Of a stretch of DNA of 64,000 bases, positions 51,988-60,212 are shown in pieces; positions within the stretch are counted from its first letter, which is position 1; every line of letters begins with the position of its first letter. The notes beneath the pieces are model-generated. The model searched no databases. It was given only the letters and a program-made list of their open reading frames with translations, and was not told the origin of the DNA. The translations under genes and the position numbers were made by a program. Source of the stretch: Thalassobius sp002708925 (lineage in GTDB: Bacteria; Pseudomonadota; Alphaproteobacteria; Rhodobacterales; Rhodobacteraceae); the NCBI RefSeq assembly GCF_049803795.1, contig NZ_JBNAGJ010000010.1, positions 29,614-93,613 of the forward strand. The letters are read 5' to 3'.

Positions 51988-53241
51988 ATGACCTACCATC
52001 CCAAATCGGACTTCATGACCGTCATGATGCAACGCGGATTTATCGCGGATTGCACCGATTATCAGGGCCTCGATGAGGCGCTGAGCAAGGGGGTGGTGCC
52101 CGCCTATATCGGCTTTGACGCGACGGCAAAGTCGCTGCATGTGGGCAGTCTGATCCAGATCATGATGCTGCGCTGGCTGCAAAAAACCGGCCACCAGCCG
52201 ATCACCCTGATGGGCGGCGGCACCACCAAGGTGGGCGATCCGTCTTTCCGCGCCGATGAGCGCCCCCTGCTGACCGCCGGCCAGATTGATGACAACATCG
52301 CGGGCATCAAACAGGTCTTCGCCAAGTATCTGGACTATGACCGCGCCGACACGCCGGCGCTGATGCTGAACAATGCCGAATGGCTGGATGGCCTGAACTA
52401 CCTGGATTTCCTGCGCGACATCGGGCGGCATTTCTCGGTCAACCGGATGCTGTCGTTTGAATCGGTGAAATCGCGCCTGGACCGCGAACAATCGCTCTCG
52501 TTTCTGGAATTCAACTACATGATCCTCCAGGCCTATGACTTCCTGGAACTGAACCGGCGCTATGGCTGCCTGCTGCAAATGGGCGGCTCGGATCAATGGG
52601 GCAATATCGTCAACGGGATCGACCTGACCCGCCGCGTTCTGGACCATGAAATCTACGGGCTGACCTCGCCGCTGCTGACCACCTCGGACGGTAAGAAAAT
52701 GGGCAAATCGGCGGACGGAGCTGTCTGGCTAAACGCCGAAATGCGCTCTCCTTACGAATTCTGGCAATTCTGGCGCAACACCACCGACGCCGATGTAGGC
52801 CGCTTCCTGAAGCTCTACACCGAAATGGACGTGCAGGAATGCGACCGCCTGGGCGCCCTTCAAGGCGCCGAAATCAACGAGGCTAAGGCCATCCTCGCCA
52901 ATGCGGTCACTACCCTGTGCCACGGGGCCGAAGCCGCCGCCGCCGCCGCCAAAACCGCCCGCGAAGTCTTTGAAAAAGGCGGCGTCGGAGACGACCTGCC
53001 CACCGTGGAAATCTCCCGCGCCGACCTGGGCGAGGGCCTCTCGATCGTCCAGGCCATCGTCCGCGCAGGCCTGACCAAATCCGGCAAAGAGGCCAAACGC
53101 CTGATCGCCGAAGGCGGTGCCAAAATCGACGACCAGCCCCTGACCGACACCGGCCTGATGCTGGACGCAGGCGCCCTGGCCTCCCCGGTCAAACTCTCGG
53201 CCGGCAAAAAACGCCACGCCCTGATCAAACTGACCGACTAA
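51988..53241 (+). CDS. tyrS: Tyrosine--tRNA ligase
   Basis: 417 residues. The HIGH-like motif is HVGSL at 51-55, the tyrosine pocket is in YMILQAYDFLELNRRYGCLLQMGGSDQWGNI, and KMGKS takes the place of KMSKS. The C-terminal 65 residues form an S4 RNA-binding domain (SIVQAIVRAGLTKSGKEAKRLIAEGGAKIDD). Bacterial TyrS of the usual size, with its own terminator. Confidence 0.96.
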   Translation: MTYHPKSDFMTVMMQRGFIADCTDYQGLDEALSKGVVPAYIGFDATAKSLHVGSLIQIMMLRWLQKTGHQPITLMGGGTTKVGDPSFRADERPLLTAGQIDDNIAGIKQVFAKYLDYDRADTPALMLNNAEWLDGLNYLDFLRDIGRHFSVNRMLSFESVKSRLDREQSLSFLEFNYMILQAYDFLELNRRYGCLLQMGGSDQWGNIVNGIDLTRRVLDHEIYGLTSPLLTTSDGKKMGKSADGAVWLNAEMRSPYEFWQFWRNTTDADVGRFLKLYTEMDVQECDRLGALQGAEINEAKAILANAVTTLCHGAEAAAAAAKTAREVFEKGGVGDDLPTVEISRADLGEGLSIVQAIVRAGLTKSGKEAKRLIAEGGAKIDDQPLTDTGLMLDAGALASPVKLSAGKKRHALIKLTD

Positions 53242-53248
53242 CCTTGCA

Positions 53249-53275
53249 GGCAGCCCCACCGGCTGCCTTCTTTTT
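53249..53275 (+). terminator. Terminator of tyrS
   Basis: GGCAGCC and GGCTGCC pair around the CCACC loop, followed by TTCTTTTT, 8 bp after the stop. Its T-tract merges with repeat copy C. Confidence 0.85.
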
Positions 53276-53309
53276 GATCCAAATACTCCGGGGTCTGGGG
53301 CAGCGCCCC
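53269..53309 (-). repeat. Dispersed intergenic repeat, copy C (with GC hairpin)
   Basis: Read on the minus strand: GGGGCGCTGCCCC, AGA, CCCCGGAGTATTT, GGA, TCAAAAAGAA. It is the same composite as copy B. It lies between the tyrS terminator and the end of the lrp gene. Confidence 0.7.
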
Positions 53310-53317
53310 AGCCTGCC

Positions 53318-53779
53318 CTACAGCGGCAGCGCCGTGGTCGACTTGATCTCTTCCATCGACAACAGCGCCGTGACGTTATGCACTTTCACCTCGGCGATCA
53401 GCGACTGATAGAACACATCATAGGCCCGCGCGTTTTTCACCCGCACTTTCAGAATATAATCAATGTCGCCGGCCAGCCGGTGCGCCTCTTGCACCTCGGG
53501 GCGATCCCGTAATGCTTTCAGGAACTTGGCCTGCCAATCGGCCTCGTGTTCCGAGGTCCGGATCAACACAAAGAAACACGCATCAAACCCCAGTTTCTCG
53601 GCATCCAGCACCACGGTCTGCGGCCCCATGATGCCGCCCTCGCGCATCTTGCGGATACGATTCCACACCGGCGTCTTGGACGAGCCGACTTTGCGGGCGA
53701 TTTCATCCAAAGACTGCCCCGCATCGCGCTGAAGCTCCATAAGGATTTTTCTATCCGTTTCGTCTATCCGAACCGACAT
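53318..53779 (-). CDS. Lrp/AsnC family transcriptional regulator
   Basis: 153 residues. The N-terminal helix-turn-helix is DETDRKILMELQRDAGQSLDEIARKVGSSKTPVWNRIRKM, and the C-terminal RAM/ligand domain holds EVQEAHRLAGDIDYILKVRV. The start MSVRIDETDRK at 53779 is preceded by GGAGA; the longer frame lacks similarity. It diverges from the sulfate-assimilation operon, so control of that operon and of itself is likely; cysteine or another amino acid would be a natural effector. That is inferred from position. Confidence 0.9.
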   Translation of the reverse strand: MSVRIDETDRKILMELQRDAGQSLDEIARKVGSSKTPVWNRIRKMREGGIMGPQTVVLDAEKLGFDACFFVLIRTSEHEADWQAKFLKALRDRPEVQEAHRLAGDIDYILKVRVKNARAYDVFYQSLIAEVKVHNVTALLSMEEIKSTTALPL

Positions 53780-53856
53780 TTCCGTCTCTCCATCAAATGC
53801 AGAACAAATCACCCGCGCTGCGGCGCAACATGTGACATGCGTCCTTATTTCTTCCC

Positions 53857-53900
53857 GCATATAGCGCATATTGGGGAATATTTTCTATATTAACCCCCAA
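53857..53900. promoter_or_regulatory. Candidate operator between lrp and the cys operon
   Basis: GCATAT repeats at 53857 and 53866 (9-bp period). They are followed by the inverted pair TTGGGG (53871-53876) and CCCCCAA (53894-53900) around an AT-rich centre. AT-rich interrupted palindromes of this kind suit Lrp/AsnC proteins. Confidence 0.45.
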
Positions 53901-53947
53901 GTCAATCGAACAAACGAAACATCTTCCCAAGCCGAAGGATACTTCCG

Positions 53948-54250
53948 ATGCCGCGCGCTTTTACTCCCAAGGTGGTGACCGCCAACGCCCTGCTCGAGGG
54001 TGATGTCGTGTACTTTACCCAGGCCGACAGCTGGACCCGGCACATGTCCGAGGCCGAACTGCTCGACGATGAGGCCCACGCTCAGCTGCGCCTGCTGGAG
54101 GCCGAGCGCCAGCAAGATCAGATCGTCGGCGCCTATCTGGCTGACGTCACCGCAGGCGACACCGGCCCCGAGCCCACCCATTTTCGCGAGGATTTCCGCC
54201 GCACCGGCCCCTCGAACTATTTCCACGGCAAACAGGCGGAGGCCAACTGA
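53948..54250 (+). CDS. DUF2849 domain protein of the sulfite-reductase operon
   Basis: 100 residues: KVVTANALLEGDVVYFTQADSWTRHMSEAELLDDEAHAQLRLLEAE is typical DUF2849. It is almost always found just before cysI in Rhodobacteraceae and Rhizobiales, which suggests an accessory role in sulfite reduction; no biochemical function is known. Its stop overlaps the cysI start by one base. The siroheme synthase gene that often precedes it is absent here. Confidence 0.88.
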   Translation: MPRAFTPKVVTANALLEGDVVYFTQADSWTRHMSEAELLDDEAHAQLRLLEAERQQDQIVGAYLADVTAGDTGPEPTHFREDFRRTGPSNYFHGKQAEAN

Positions 54251-55917
54251 TGTACAGCTACTCAGATTTCGATCACGATTTCCTGGCAGCCCGCAACGCG
54301 CAATTCCGCAAACAGGTCGAACGCCGCATCGCCGGCAACCTGACCGAGGAAGAGTTCCGCCCCCTGCGCCTGATGAATGGCCTGTATCTGCAATTGCACG
54401 CCTATATGCTGCGCGTCGCCATCCCCTATGGCACGCTGAACAGCGCTCAGATGCGCCAATTGGCGTTTATTGCGGATAAGTTCGACAAGGGATACGGCCA
54501 CTTCACCACCCGTCAGAACATCCAGTACAACTGGCCGAAACTGCCCGACGTGCCGGATATTCTGGACGCGCTGGCTCAGGTCAACATGCACGCGCTGCAA
54601 ACCTCGGGGAACACGATCCGCAACGTGACCTCGGACCATTTTGCCGGTGCCGCCGCGGACGAGGTGGCCGATCCGCGCCCCGTGGCCGAGTTGATCCGCC
54701 AGTGGTCCACCGACCACCCCGAATTCCAGTTCCTGCCGCGCAAGTTCAAGATCGCTGTCATCGGGTCGGAAAACGACCGCGCGGTGGTGCGTTCGCATGA
54801 CATCGGCGTGCAGATCGTGGAACAGAACGGCACCGTCGGCTATCGCATCTTCGTCGGTGGCGGTCTGGGACGCACTCCGGTGATTGGCAAGATTATCAAT
54901 GACTTCCTGCCTGCGGCTGACCTGCTGCCCTATCTGGAATCCATCGTCCAGGTCTATAACCTGCTGGGTCGCCGCGATAACAAGTACAAGGCGCGGATCA
55001 AGATCACCGTCAATGAAAATGGTCTGGACGAATACCGCGCCTTGGTTGACGAGCGTTTCGCGCTGATCCGTCCGCAATTCAGCGGCGTGGATCAGGATCA
55101 ACTGGCCCAGATCGAAACCCATTTCACCCCGCCTGCCTTCCGCAACGCGCCCGAGGATGCCTATCAAGCCGCCTATGACGCCGACCCTGTGTTCCGGTCC
55201 TGGGCCGATACCAACCTGACTGCGCATAAGGCCCCCGGCTATGCCATCGTCACTGTGTCGATCAAGAAACACGGCGACACCCCCGGCGATGCCACCAGCG
55301 ATCAGATGCGCGCGCTGGCCGATCTGGCCGAAAAATTCGGCCATGACGAGCTGCGCATCAGCCACGAGCAGAACGTGATCCTGCCGCATGTCCACAAATC
55401 GGACCTGCCCGCGCTTCACGCCGCTTTGAAATCGGTGGATCTGGCCACCGCCAATGTGGGCCTGATCAGCGACATCATCGCCTGCCCCGGCATGGATTAC
55501 TGCGCACTGGCCACCGCCCGCTCGATCCCCGTGGCGCAGAAGATCGCCACCCGTTTCGAAGAGCTGAAGCTGGAGCATGAAATCGGCCCGCTAAAGATCA
55601 AGATCTCGGGCTGCATCAACGCTTGTGGTCACCACCACGTGGGCCATATCGGCATCCTGGGTCTGGACCGCGCGGGCGTGGAAAACTACCAGATCACCCT
55701 GGGCGGCGATGGCACGCAGGATGCAACGATCGGTCAGCGCGCGGGCCCCGGCTTTGCCTATGATCAGGTTGTGGACGCGATCGAGCGGATCATCCGCGCC
55801 TATCTGGACCTGCGCGAAGGGACCGAGGAAACCTTCCTGGAAACCTATCGCCGGGTGGGGGCCGATCCGTTCAAGGCCGCGCTCTATCCGGAGGCCGCGA
55901 AGAAAAATGCCGCTTGA
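54250..55917 (+). CDS. cysI: Assimilatory sulfite reductase hemoprotein (nitrite/sulfite reductase)
   Basis: 555 residues, with two ferredoxin-like and two siroheme/4Fe-4S halves. The cluster cysteines are in ACPGMDYCALATARS and ISGCINACGHHHVGHIG, the siroheme-proximal pattern. An early conserved segment is YGHFTTRQNIQYNWPKL. It reduces sulfite to sulfide with six electrons; the family also includes nitrite reductases, and the cysH neighbour decides for sulfite. Electrons may come from ferredoxin by the fpr product downstream. Confidence 0.93.
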   Translation: MYSYSDFDHDFLAARNAQFRKQVERRIAGNLTEEEFRPLRLMNGLYLQLHAYMLRVAIPYGTLNSAQMRQLAFIADKFDKGYGHFTTRQNIQYNWPKLPDVPDILDALAQVNMHALQTSGNTIRNVTSDHFAGAAADEVADPRPVAELIRQWSTDHPEFQFLPRKFKIAVIGSENDRAVVRSHDIGVQIVEQNGTVGYRIFVGGGLGRTPVIGKIINDFLPAADLLPYLESIVQVYNLLGRRDNKYKARIKITVNENGLDEYRALVDERFALIRPQFSGVDQDQLAQIETHFTPPAFRNAPEDAYQAAYDADPVFRSWADTNLTAHKAPGYAIVTVSIKKHGDTPGDATSDQMRALADLAEKFGHDELRISHEQNVILPHVHKSDLPALHAALKSVDLATANVGLISDIIACPGMDYCALATARSIPVAQKIATRFEELKLEHEIGPLKIKISGCINACGHHHVGHIGILGLDRAGVENYQITLGGDGTQDATIGQRAGPGFAYDQVVDAIERIIRAYLDLREGTEETFLETYRRVGADPFKAALYPEAAKKNAA

Positions 55918-56650
55918 GCAACCGCTGACCTCGATCCCCGAGCGTGTCGCGCATCTGAACCGGCGCTATCAGCACCATGCCGCCAGCGCGGTGCTGAAAC
56001 GCGCCATGTCTGATCCGCAGGTGGGGCGCATCGCGATGGTATCCTCGTTCGGGGCGGAATCGGTGGTGCTGCTGCACATGGTGGCGGTGGTGGATCGCAC
56101 CACCCCGGTGCTGTTCATCGACACGCAGATGCTGTTCCCTGAAACGCTGGAATACCAGCAAGAGGTCGCCGAAAAGCTGGGCCTGACGGATGTGCGCGTA
56201 ATCCGCGCCGATGCCGCCGAGGTCGAGGCTGAGGATCCTTACGGCGCGCTGAACCTGCGCGACACGGATGCGTGCTGTGACCTGCGCAAAACCCGGCCGC
56301 TGGAAAAGGCCTTGTCTGGGTTTGATGCCTGGATCACCGGGCGCAAACGGTTTCAGGCGGGCAGCCGGGCCACGCTGGAGTTCTTCGAAAGCGAAGAGGA
56401 TCGCCGGATCAAGGTCAACCCGCTGGCGCACTGGGATAAGGGCGACGTTCAGGACTACCTGATCAACAACCGCCTGCCCCGGCATCCGCTGGTGGCCAAG
56501 GGATACCCCTCGATCGGGTGCCGCCCCTGCACCTCGCCGGTCAAACCGGGCGAAGACGAACGCGCAGGCCGCTGGCGCGGCAGCAACAAGGAAGAATGCG
56601 GCATCCATATCGTGGATGGCAAAATGGTTAGAACAGGAGCAGCGCAATGA
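55907..56650 (+). CDS. cysH: Assimilatory APS reductase (CysH)
   Basis: 247 residues. The PAPS/APS-binding region is IAMVSSFGAESVVLLHM. A Cys-Cys pair at 123-124 and Cys205-x-x-Cys208 bind a [4Fe-4S] cluster, and Cys231 in EECGIH is the catalytic thiol. The cluster cysteines mark the type that reduces adenylyl sulfate directly, rather than the cluster-free PAPS enzyme of enteric bacteria. It overlaps cysI by 11 bp and DUF934 by 4 bp. Confidence 0.93.
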   Translation: MPLEQPLTSIPERVAHLNRRYQHHAASAVLKRAMSDPQVGRIAMVSSFGAESVVLLHMVAVVDRTTPVLFIDTQMLFPETLEYQQEVAEKLGLTDVRVIRADAAEVEAEDPYGALNLRDTDACCDLRKTRPLEKALSGFDAWITGRKRFQAGSRATLEFFESEEDRRIKVNPLAHWDKGDVQDYLINNRLPRHPLVAKGYPSIGCRPCTSPVKPGEDERAGRWRGSNKEECGIHIVDGKMVRTGAAQ

Positions 56651-57057
56651 GCGTGATCGTGACGGATGCGGGCTTTGGCCCTGATAACTGGACCGCTGGC
56701 TTTACCGCCCTGGGCGAGGCCGCAAATGACGTGCTGTCGGTGGATCTGGGCTCGGATGCGGATCCGGCGGATCTGGCGGCGCGTCTGGATAGGCTAGAGA
56801 TGATCCGCGTGGATTTCCCCAGCTTTGCCGATGGGCGCGGCTTTACCATCGCGCGTCGTCTGCGGCTGATGGGCTATACCGGGCGCCTGCGGGCCAAGGG
56901 GCACGTGATTTCCGACCAATACGCGATGGCGCGGCGCTCGGGCTTTGACGAGGTCGAGATCAGCGATGATCTGGCCGCCCGTCAACCCGCCGAGGAATGG
57001 CTGTTCCGTGCAGACTGGCAGTCGCATGACTACCAATCCCGCGTCCGCGCGGGCTGA
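56647..57057 (+). CDS. DUF934 domain protein (cys operon)
   Basis: 136 residues. The family core is MIRVDFPSFADGRGFTIARRLRLMGYTGRLRAKGHVISDQYAMARRSGFDEVEI. DUF934 proteins are fixed members of cysI-cysH operons and are called oxidoreductase-like, but no activity is proven. Overlaps cysH by 4 bp. Confidence 0.88.
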   Translation: MSVIVTDAGFGPDNWTAGFTALGEAANDVLSVDLGSDADPADLAARLDRLEMIRVDFPSFADGRGFTIARRLRLMGYTGRLRAKGHVISDQYAMARRSGFDEVEISDDLAARQPAEEWLFRADWQSHDYQSRVRAG

Positions 57058-57136
57058 GACCATTCGACCTCTTCCATCTGATATGGATCAAAGATAACTG
57101 GAGGATGCTGGTTTAGACCACCAGCGAACGAGACCC

Positions 57137-57985
57137 ATGACCGAGATAAAACCCGTGACCGAAGCGAAAGCTGTCAAAGTTCCCACCCTGCCCGACGCCC
57201 AGACCGTAACCGAAGTCAAACACTGGACGGACCGGCTGTTCTCTTTCCGCTGTACGCGTCCGGCGTCGCTGCGGTTCCGCTCGGGAGAGTTTGTGATGAT
57301 CGGCCTGATGGGCGATCCCGACCCCAAGACCGGCAAGCAAAAACCGCTGCTGCGCGCCTATTCCATTGCCTCGCCCAGCTGGGACGAAGAACTGGAGTTC
57401 TACTCGATCAAGGTGCAGGATGGCCCGCTGACCAGCAAATTGCAGCATATCCAGGTCGGGGATGAAATCATCCTGCGCCCCAAGCCCGTCGGCACCCTGG
57501 TGCATGACGCGCTGCTGCCCGGCAAACGGATCTGGTTCTTTGCCACCGGCACCGGATTTGCGCCCTTCGCATCCCTGCTGCGCGAGCCGCAAACCTATGA
57601 GGATTACGACGAGGTGATCATCACCCACACCTGCCGCGAGGCAGGCGAGCTGACCTATGGTGCCGAGCTGATCGAATCGCTGAAAGAGGACGAGCTGCTG
57701 AACGAGCTGATCGGCGAAGGCTTCTGGAAGAAGATCAAATACTACCCCACCACCACTCGCGAACAAAGCCCCAAGATGGGCCGGATCACCGATCTGATGC
57801 GCTCGGGCGAGGCATTTGCCGATCTGGGGGTCGAACCGCTGAATCCTGAACATGACCGCGCAATGATCTGCGGCAACCTGGCCTTTAACCTGGAACTGAA
57901 AGAGATGTTCGAGGAATACGGGCTGGAGGAAGGCGCGAACTCGAAACCTGCCCATTACGTGGTCGAGAAAGCCTTTCTGGATTGA
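57137..57985 (+). CDS. fpr: Ferredoxin--NADP+ reductase
   Basis: 282 residues of the bacterial FPR type. FAD is held by RAYSIASPSWDEELEFYSIKV and NADP by FATGTGFAPFASLLREP; the chain ends in YVVEKAFLD. It passes electrons between NADPH and ferredoxin or flavodoxin and, as last gene of the cys group, would supply CysI. The gap after DUF934 is 79 bp, so it may also have its own promoter. Confidence 0.93.
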   Translation: MTEIKPVTEAKAVKVPTLPDAQTVTEVKHWTDRLFSFRCTRPASLRFRSGEFVMIGLMGDPDPKTGKQKPLLRAYSIASPSWDEELEFYSIKVQDGPLTSKLQHIQVGDEIILRPKPVGTLVHDALLPGKRIWFFATGTGFAPFASLLREPQTYEDYDEVIITHTCREAGELTYGAELIESLKEDELLNELIGEGFWKKIKYYPTTTREQSPKMGRITDLMRSGEAFADLGVEPLNPEHDRAMICGNLAFNLELKEMFEEYGLEEGANSKPAHYVVEKAFLD

Positions 57986-58027
57986 TCCTGGCCCGCTCTG
58001 GCCGGGCTTTCGCCGGGTCCATATAAA

Positions 58028-58061
58028 AACGCCGCGCAGGATAGCGCGGCGTTTTCGTTTT
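58028..58061 (+). terminator. Terminator of the cys-fpr operon
   Basis: A perfect 10-bp stem AACGCCGCGC / GCGCGGCGTT with the loop AGGATA, followed by TTCGTTTT. Confidence 0.88.
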
Positions 58062-58090
58062 CATGCCCGGTTCACGCCCGGAAGCCCGAA

Positions 58091-58570
58091 TTAGTTCGAG
58101 CCCCCCTGAACCGCGTCTTTCAACGCATCGGTCACGGCATCCGTGGCCGACGAGGCAGAGTCTTCGACGGCGCCCTCAACCGCGTCCTTGGCGATATCCT
58201 CGGCCGAGTCGGTCGCCGTATCCGTGACGGCTTCTTTGACCTTGTCGGTCACGGACTGAACGGCATCGTCAACCGCGTCCTCAACGGCCTCGACGGCCTG
58301 GTCGGCGGTCTCCTTGGCGTCTTCAACGGCCTCTTCGACAGCATCTTTGGCAGCGTCGACAGCCTCTTCGACTTTCTCTTCCACGGCGTCCTCAACGTCG
58401 GCCACCGCATCTTCAACGGTGTCCTCGACGGTCTCTTCAGCCGGGGCTTCGACCGGAGCTTCGACCGCGGGCTGGGGCGCTACGGGCGCTTCTGCTTCGG
58501 GTTTGATCAGGAAAAAATACCCCGCAATCGCGATGGCTGCGATAACGATGATCCCGATAATGCTTTTCAT
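58091..58570 (-). CDS. Membrane-anchored Ala/Glu/Val/Asp repeat protein
   Basis: 159 residues. One N-terminal membrane helix (SIIGIIVIAAIAIAGYFFL) is followed by a Pro/Ala/Glu linker. About 110 residues of degenerate DAVE/EAVE/DAVADVE units with almost no aromatic residues form a probable long acidic amphipathic helix. This recalls LEA-like and YtxH-type proteins, and an envelope or stress-protective role is possible. Start at 58570 (MKSIIGI) with AGGAAAG upstream. The family is not recognised with certainty. Confidence 0.75.
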   Translation of the reverse strand: MKSIIGIIVIAAIAIAGYFFLIKPEAEAPVAPQPAVEAPVEAPAEETVEDTVEDAVADVEDAVEEKVEEAVDAAKDAVEEAVEDAKETADQAVEAVEDAVDDAVQSVTDKVKEAVTDTATDSAEDIAKDAVEGAVEDSASSATDAVTDALKDAVQGGSN

Positions 58571-58766
58571 GATTGGCTTTCCTCTTATGGCGGGCGTTGC
58601 GGCACACAACACCCGATGCGTCTAAGTGAATGCTGCTGCGGGTGCAAAGGTACAAGGGGAAAAGCCCGACAAATGCGTCACAAGCAAGGATTTGCCGCTT
58701 GAAGAAAGCCCCTCGGACGTCTACGTTACGGCCTCAAATTTCGTTAATTATCGAAGGAACGAACCC

Positions 58767-59318
58767 ATAGCCCGCAGACCTCATAACGCGCCACCCACAC
58801 GCGACACCGGCCCCCGGACCAATGGCCGTATTCGCGCCCCCGAAATTCGCCTGATCGGCGCGGATGGCGAAAATGTTGGCGTCGTTTCCCCGCAACGGGC
58901 CCTGGCCATGGCCGAAGAGGCCGGGCTGGACCTTGTGGAAATCTCGCCCAATGCAACCCCTCCGGTTTGCAAGATCATGGATTACGGTAAGTTCAAATAC
59001 GAACAGCAAAAACGTGAATCCGAGGCGCGTAAAAAACAGAAAATCATCGAAGTCAAAGAGGTCAAGTTCCGTCCCAACACGGATACGCATGACTATGACG
59101 TAAAGATGCGGAACGTGGTGAAATTCCTGGAAAAAGGCGACAAGGTGAAGGTCACCCTGCGCTTCCGGGGCCGTGAAATGGCGCACCAAAACCTGGGCCG
59201 AGAGCTGCTGGAACGTGTGGCCGCCGACGTCAAGGAACTGAACCTGGGCAAGGTGGAAAACATGCCCAAGATGGAAGGCCGCCAGATGATCATGATGATC
59301 GGACCGCTGCCCAAGTAA
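58767..59318 (+). CDS. infC: Translation initiation factor IF-3, apparent AUA start
   Basis: 183 residues. N-domain: RIRAPEIRLIGADGENVGVVSPQRALAMAEEAGLDLVEISPNATPPVCKIMDYGKFKYE. C-domain: VKFRPNTDTHDYDVKMRNVVKFLEKGDKVKVTLRFRGREM. IF-3 blocks 50S joining and rejects non-AUG starts. Homology begins at ARRPHNAPPTRDTGPR, and the codon before it is ATA (58767) with AAGGA about 10 bp upstream; no ATG, GTG or TTG fits there. Non-AUG infC starts allow IF-3 to repress itself in other bacteria. An in-frame ATG at 58626 would add 47 unlike residues and is less likely. Confidence 0.85.
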   Translation: MARRPHNAPPTRDTGPRTNGRIRAPEIRLIGADGENVGVVSPQRALAMAEEAGLDLVEISPNATPPVCKIMDYGKFKYEQQKRESEARKKQKIIEVKEVKFRPNTDTHDYDVKMRNVVKFLEKGDKVKVTLRFRGREMAHQNLGRELLERVAADVKELNLGKVENMPKMEGRQMIMMIGPLPK

Positions 59319-59340
59319 GGCTTGCGCGGCTTTGAATTGC

Positions 59341-59383
59341 ATCGCCCCTGCGTTTCCTGCAAACGTGGGGGCGATGTCTTTTT
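59341..59383 (+). terminator. Terminator of infC
   Basis: A 15-bp stem, ATCGCCCCTGCGTTT with AAACGTGGGGGCGAT (two wobble pairs), has the loop CCTGC and is followed by GTCTTTTT. It ends 13 bp before the next start codon. Confidence 0.88.
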
Positions 59384-59395
59384 CGGGGGTGGCTT

Positions 59396-59989
59396 ATGTG
59401 GGAAGAACGCTATGCAACGGATGACTATGTCTTTGGCAAGGCCCCGGCCCGGTTCCTGACCGAGCACCAGGCGCTTTTGCGCCCCGGTCTTACCGCCCTG
59501 TCGGTGGCCGAGGGCGAGGGACGTAATGCTGTCTACATGGCGCAACAGGGCGTTCAGGTCACGGGGCTGGAATTTGCCCCCTCGGCGCTGGCCAAGGCCC
59601 AGACCCTGGCGCAAGAGGCCGGCGTTCAGGTGGATTTCCGCAACGCCGACGTGCTGAACTATGACTGGCCGCAGCAGTATGATCTGGTGCTGGGGATCTT
59701 TATCCAGTTCGTGGGCCCAGCTGACCGCGCCATTTTGTTCGACGGCATGAAGCGCGCCGTCCGTCCCGGTGGCCGGATCGTCCTGCACGGGTATACCCCC
59801 GAACAGCTGCGCCACGGCACCGGCGGCCCGCCCTTTGCCCAGAACATGTACTCGGCCGATCAGCTGGCCGCAGATTTCGCAGGCTGGCAGATCGAGGAAA
59901 ACACCGCCTATGAACGCGAGGTCCAGGAAGGCCGGGGCCACACCGGCCTGTCCGCCCTGATTGACTTCATAGCACGCAAGCCGGAATAA
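59396..59989 (+). CDS. Class I SAM-dependent methyltransferase (TehB-like)
   Basis: 197 residues. The SAM motif is in ALSVAEGEGRNAVYMAQQG, followed by VTGLEFAPSAL (ribose-binding acidic residue) and the post-I block YDLVLGIFIQFVGPADR. The N-terminus MWEERYATDDYVFGKAPARFL is common to small TehB/thiopurine-type methyltransferases. The substrate is unknown. A GGGGGTGG tract before the ATG may serve as ribosome site. Confidence 0.88.
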   Translation: MWEERYATDDYVFGKAPARFLTEHQALLRPGLTALSVAEGEGRNAVYMAQQGVQVTGLEFAPSALAKAQTLAQEAGVQVDFRNADVLNYDWPQQYDLVLGIFIQFVGPADRAILFDGMKRAVRPGGRIVLHGYTPEQLRHGTGGPPFAQNMYSADQLAADFAGWQIEENTAYEREVQEGRGHTGLSALIDFIARKPE

Positions 59990-60178
59990 AGGCCTGTTTC
60001 AATCCCAATGCCGGCCCTCTGAGTAAAGCGAGTTCCTTACGACATTCGGTTGTCTGGGAAACAGCTTAGTGCCCTCAGCGCCGTTTCTCTGGGTGCCGGC
60101 AGGAAAGACGGCCTGGCATTCTTCCGCATGTCGTATTTGGCTTGCTTCAGTGCCGCGCGGCTGCGGATAATATCCAAC

Positions 60179-60210
60179 GAAAAGGGCCCCAATGGACCCT
60201 TTTCATTTTC
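60179..60210. terminator. Bidirectional terminator between methyltransferase and coxM
   Basis: GAAAAGGGCCC and GGACCCTTTTC pair around a CAAT loop, with T-rich sequence after the stem on the plus strand and a stem ending in TTTTC on the minus strand. The 180 bp before it (59990-60178) show no supported gene. Confidence 0.7.
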
Positions 60211-60212
60211 CT

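Noticed and set aside
58626..58766. N-terminal extension of IF-3 from the ATG at 58626
   Set aside because: The 47 extra residues do not resemble IF-3, and the Shine-Dalgarno lies directly ahead of the ATA codon.
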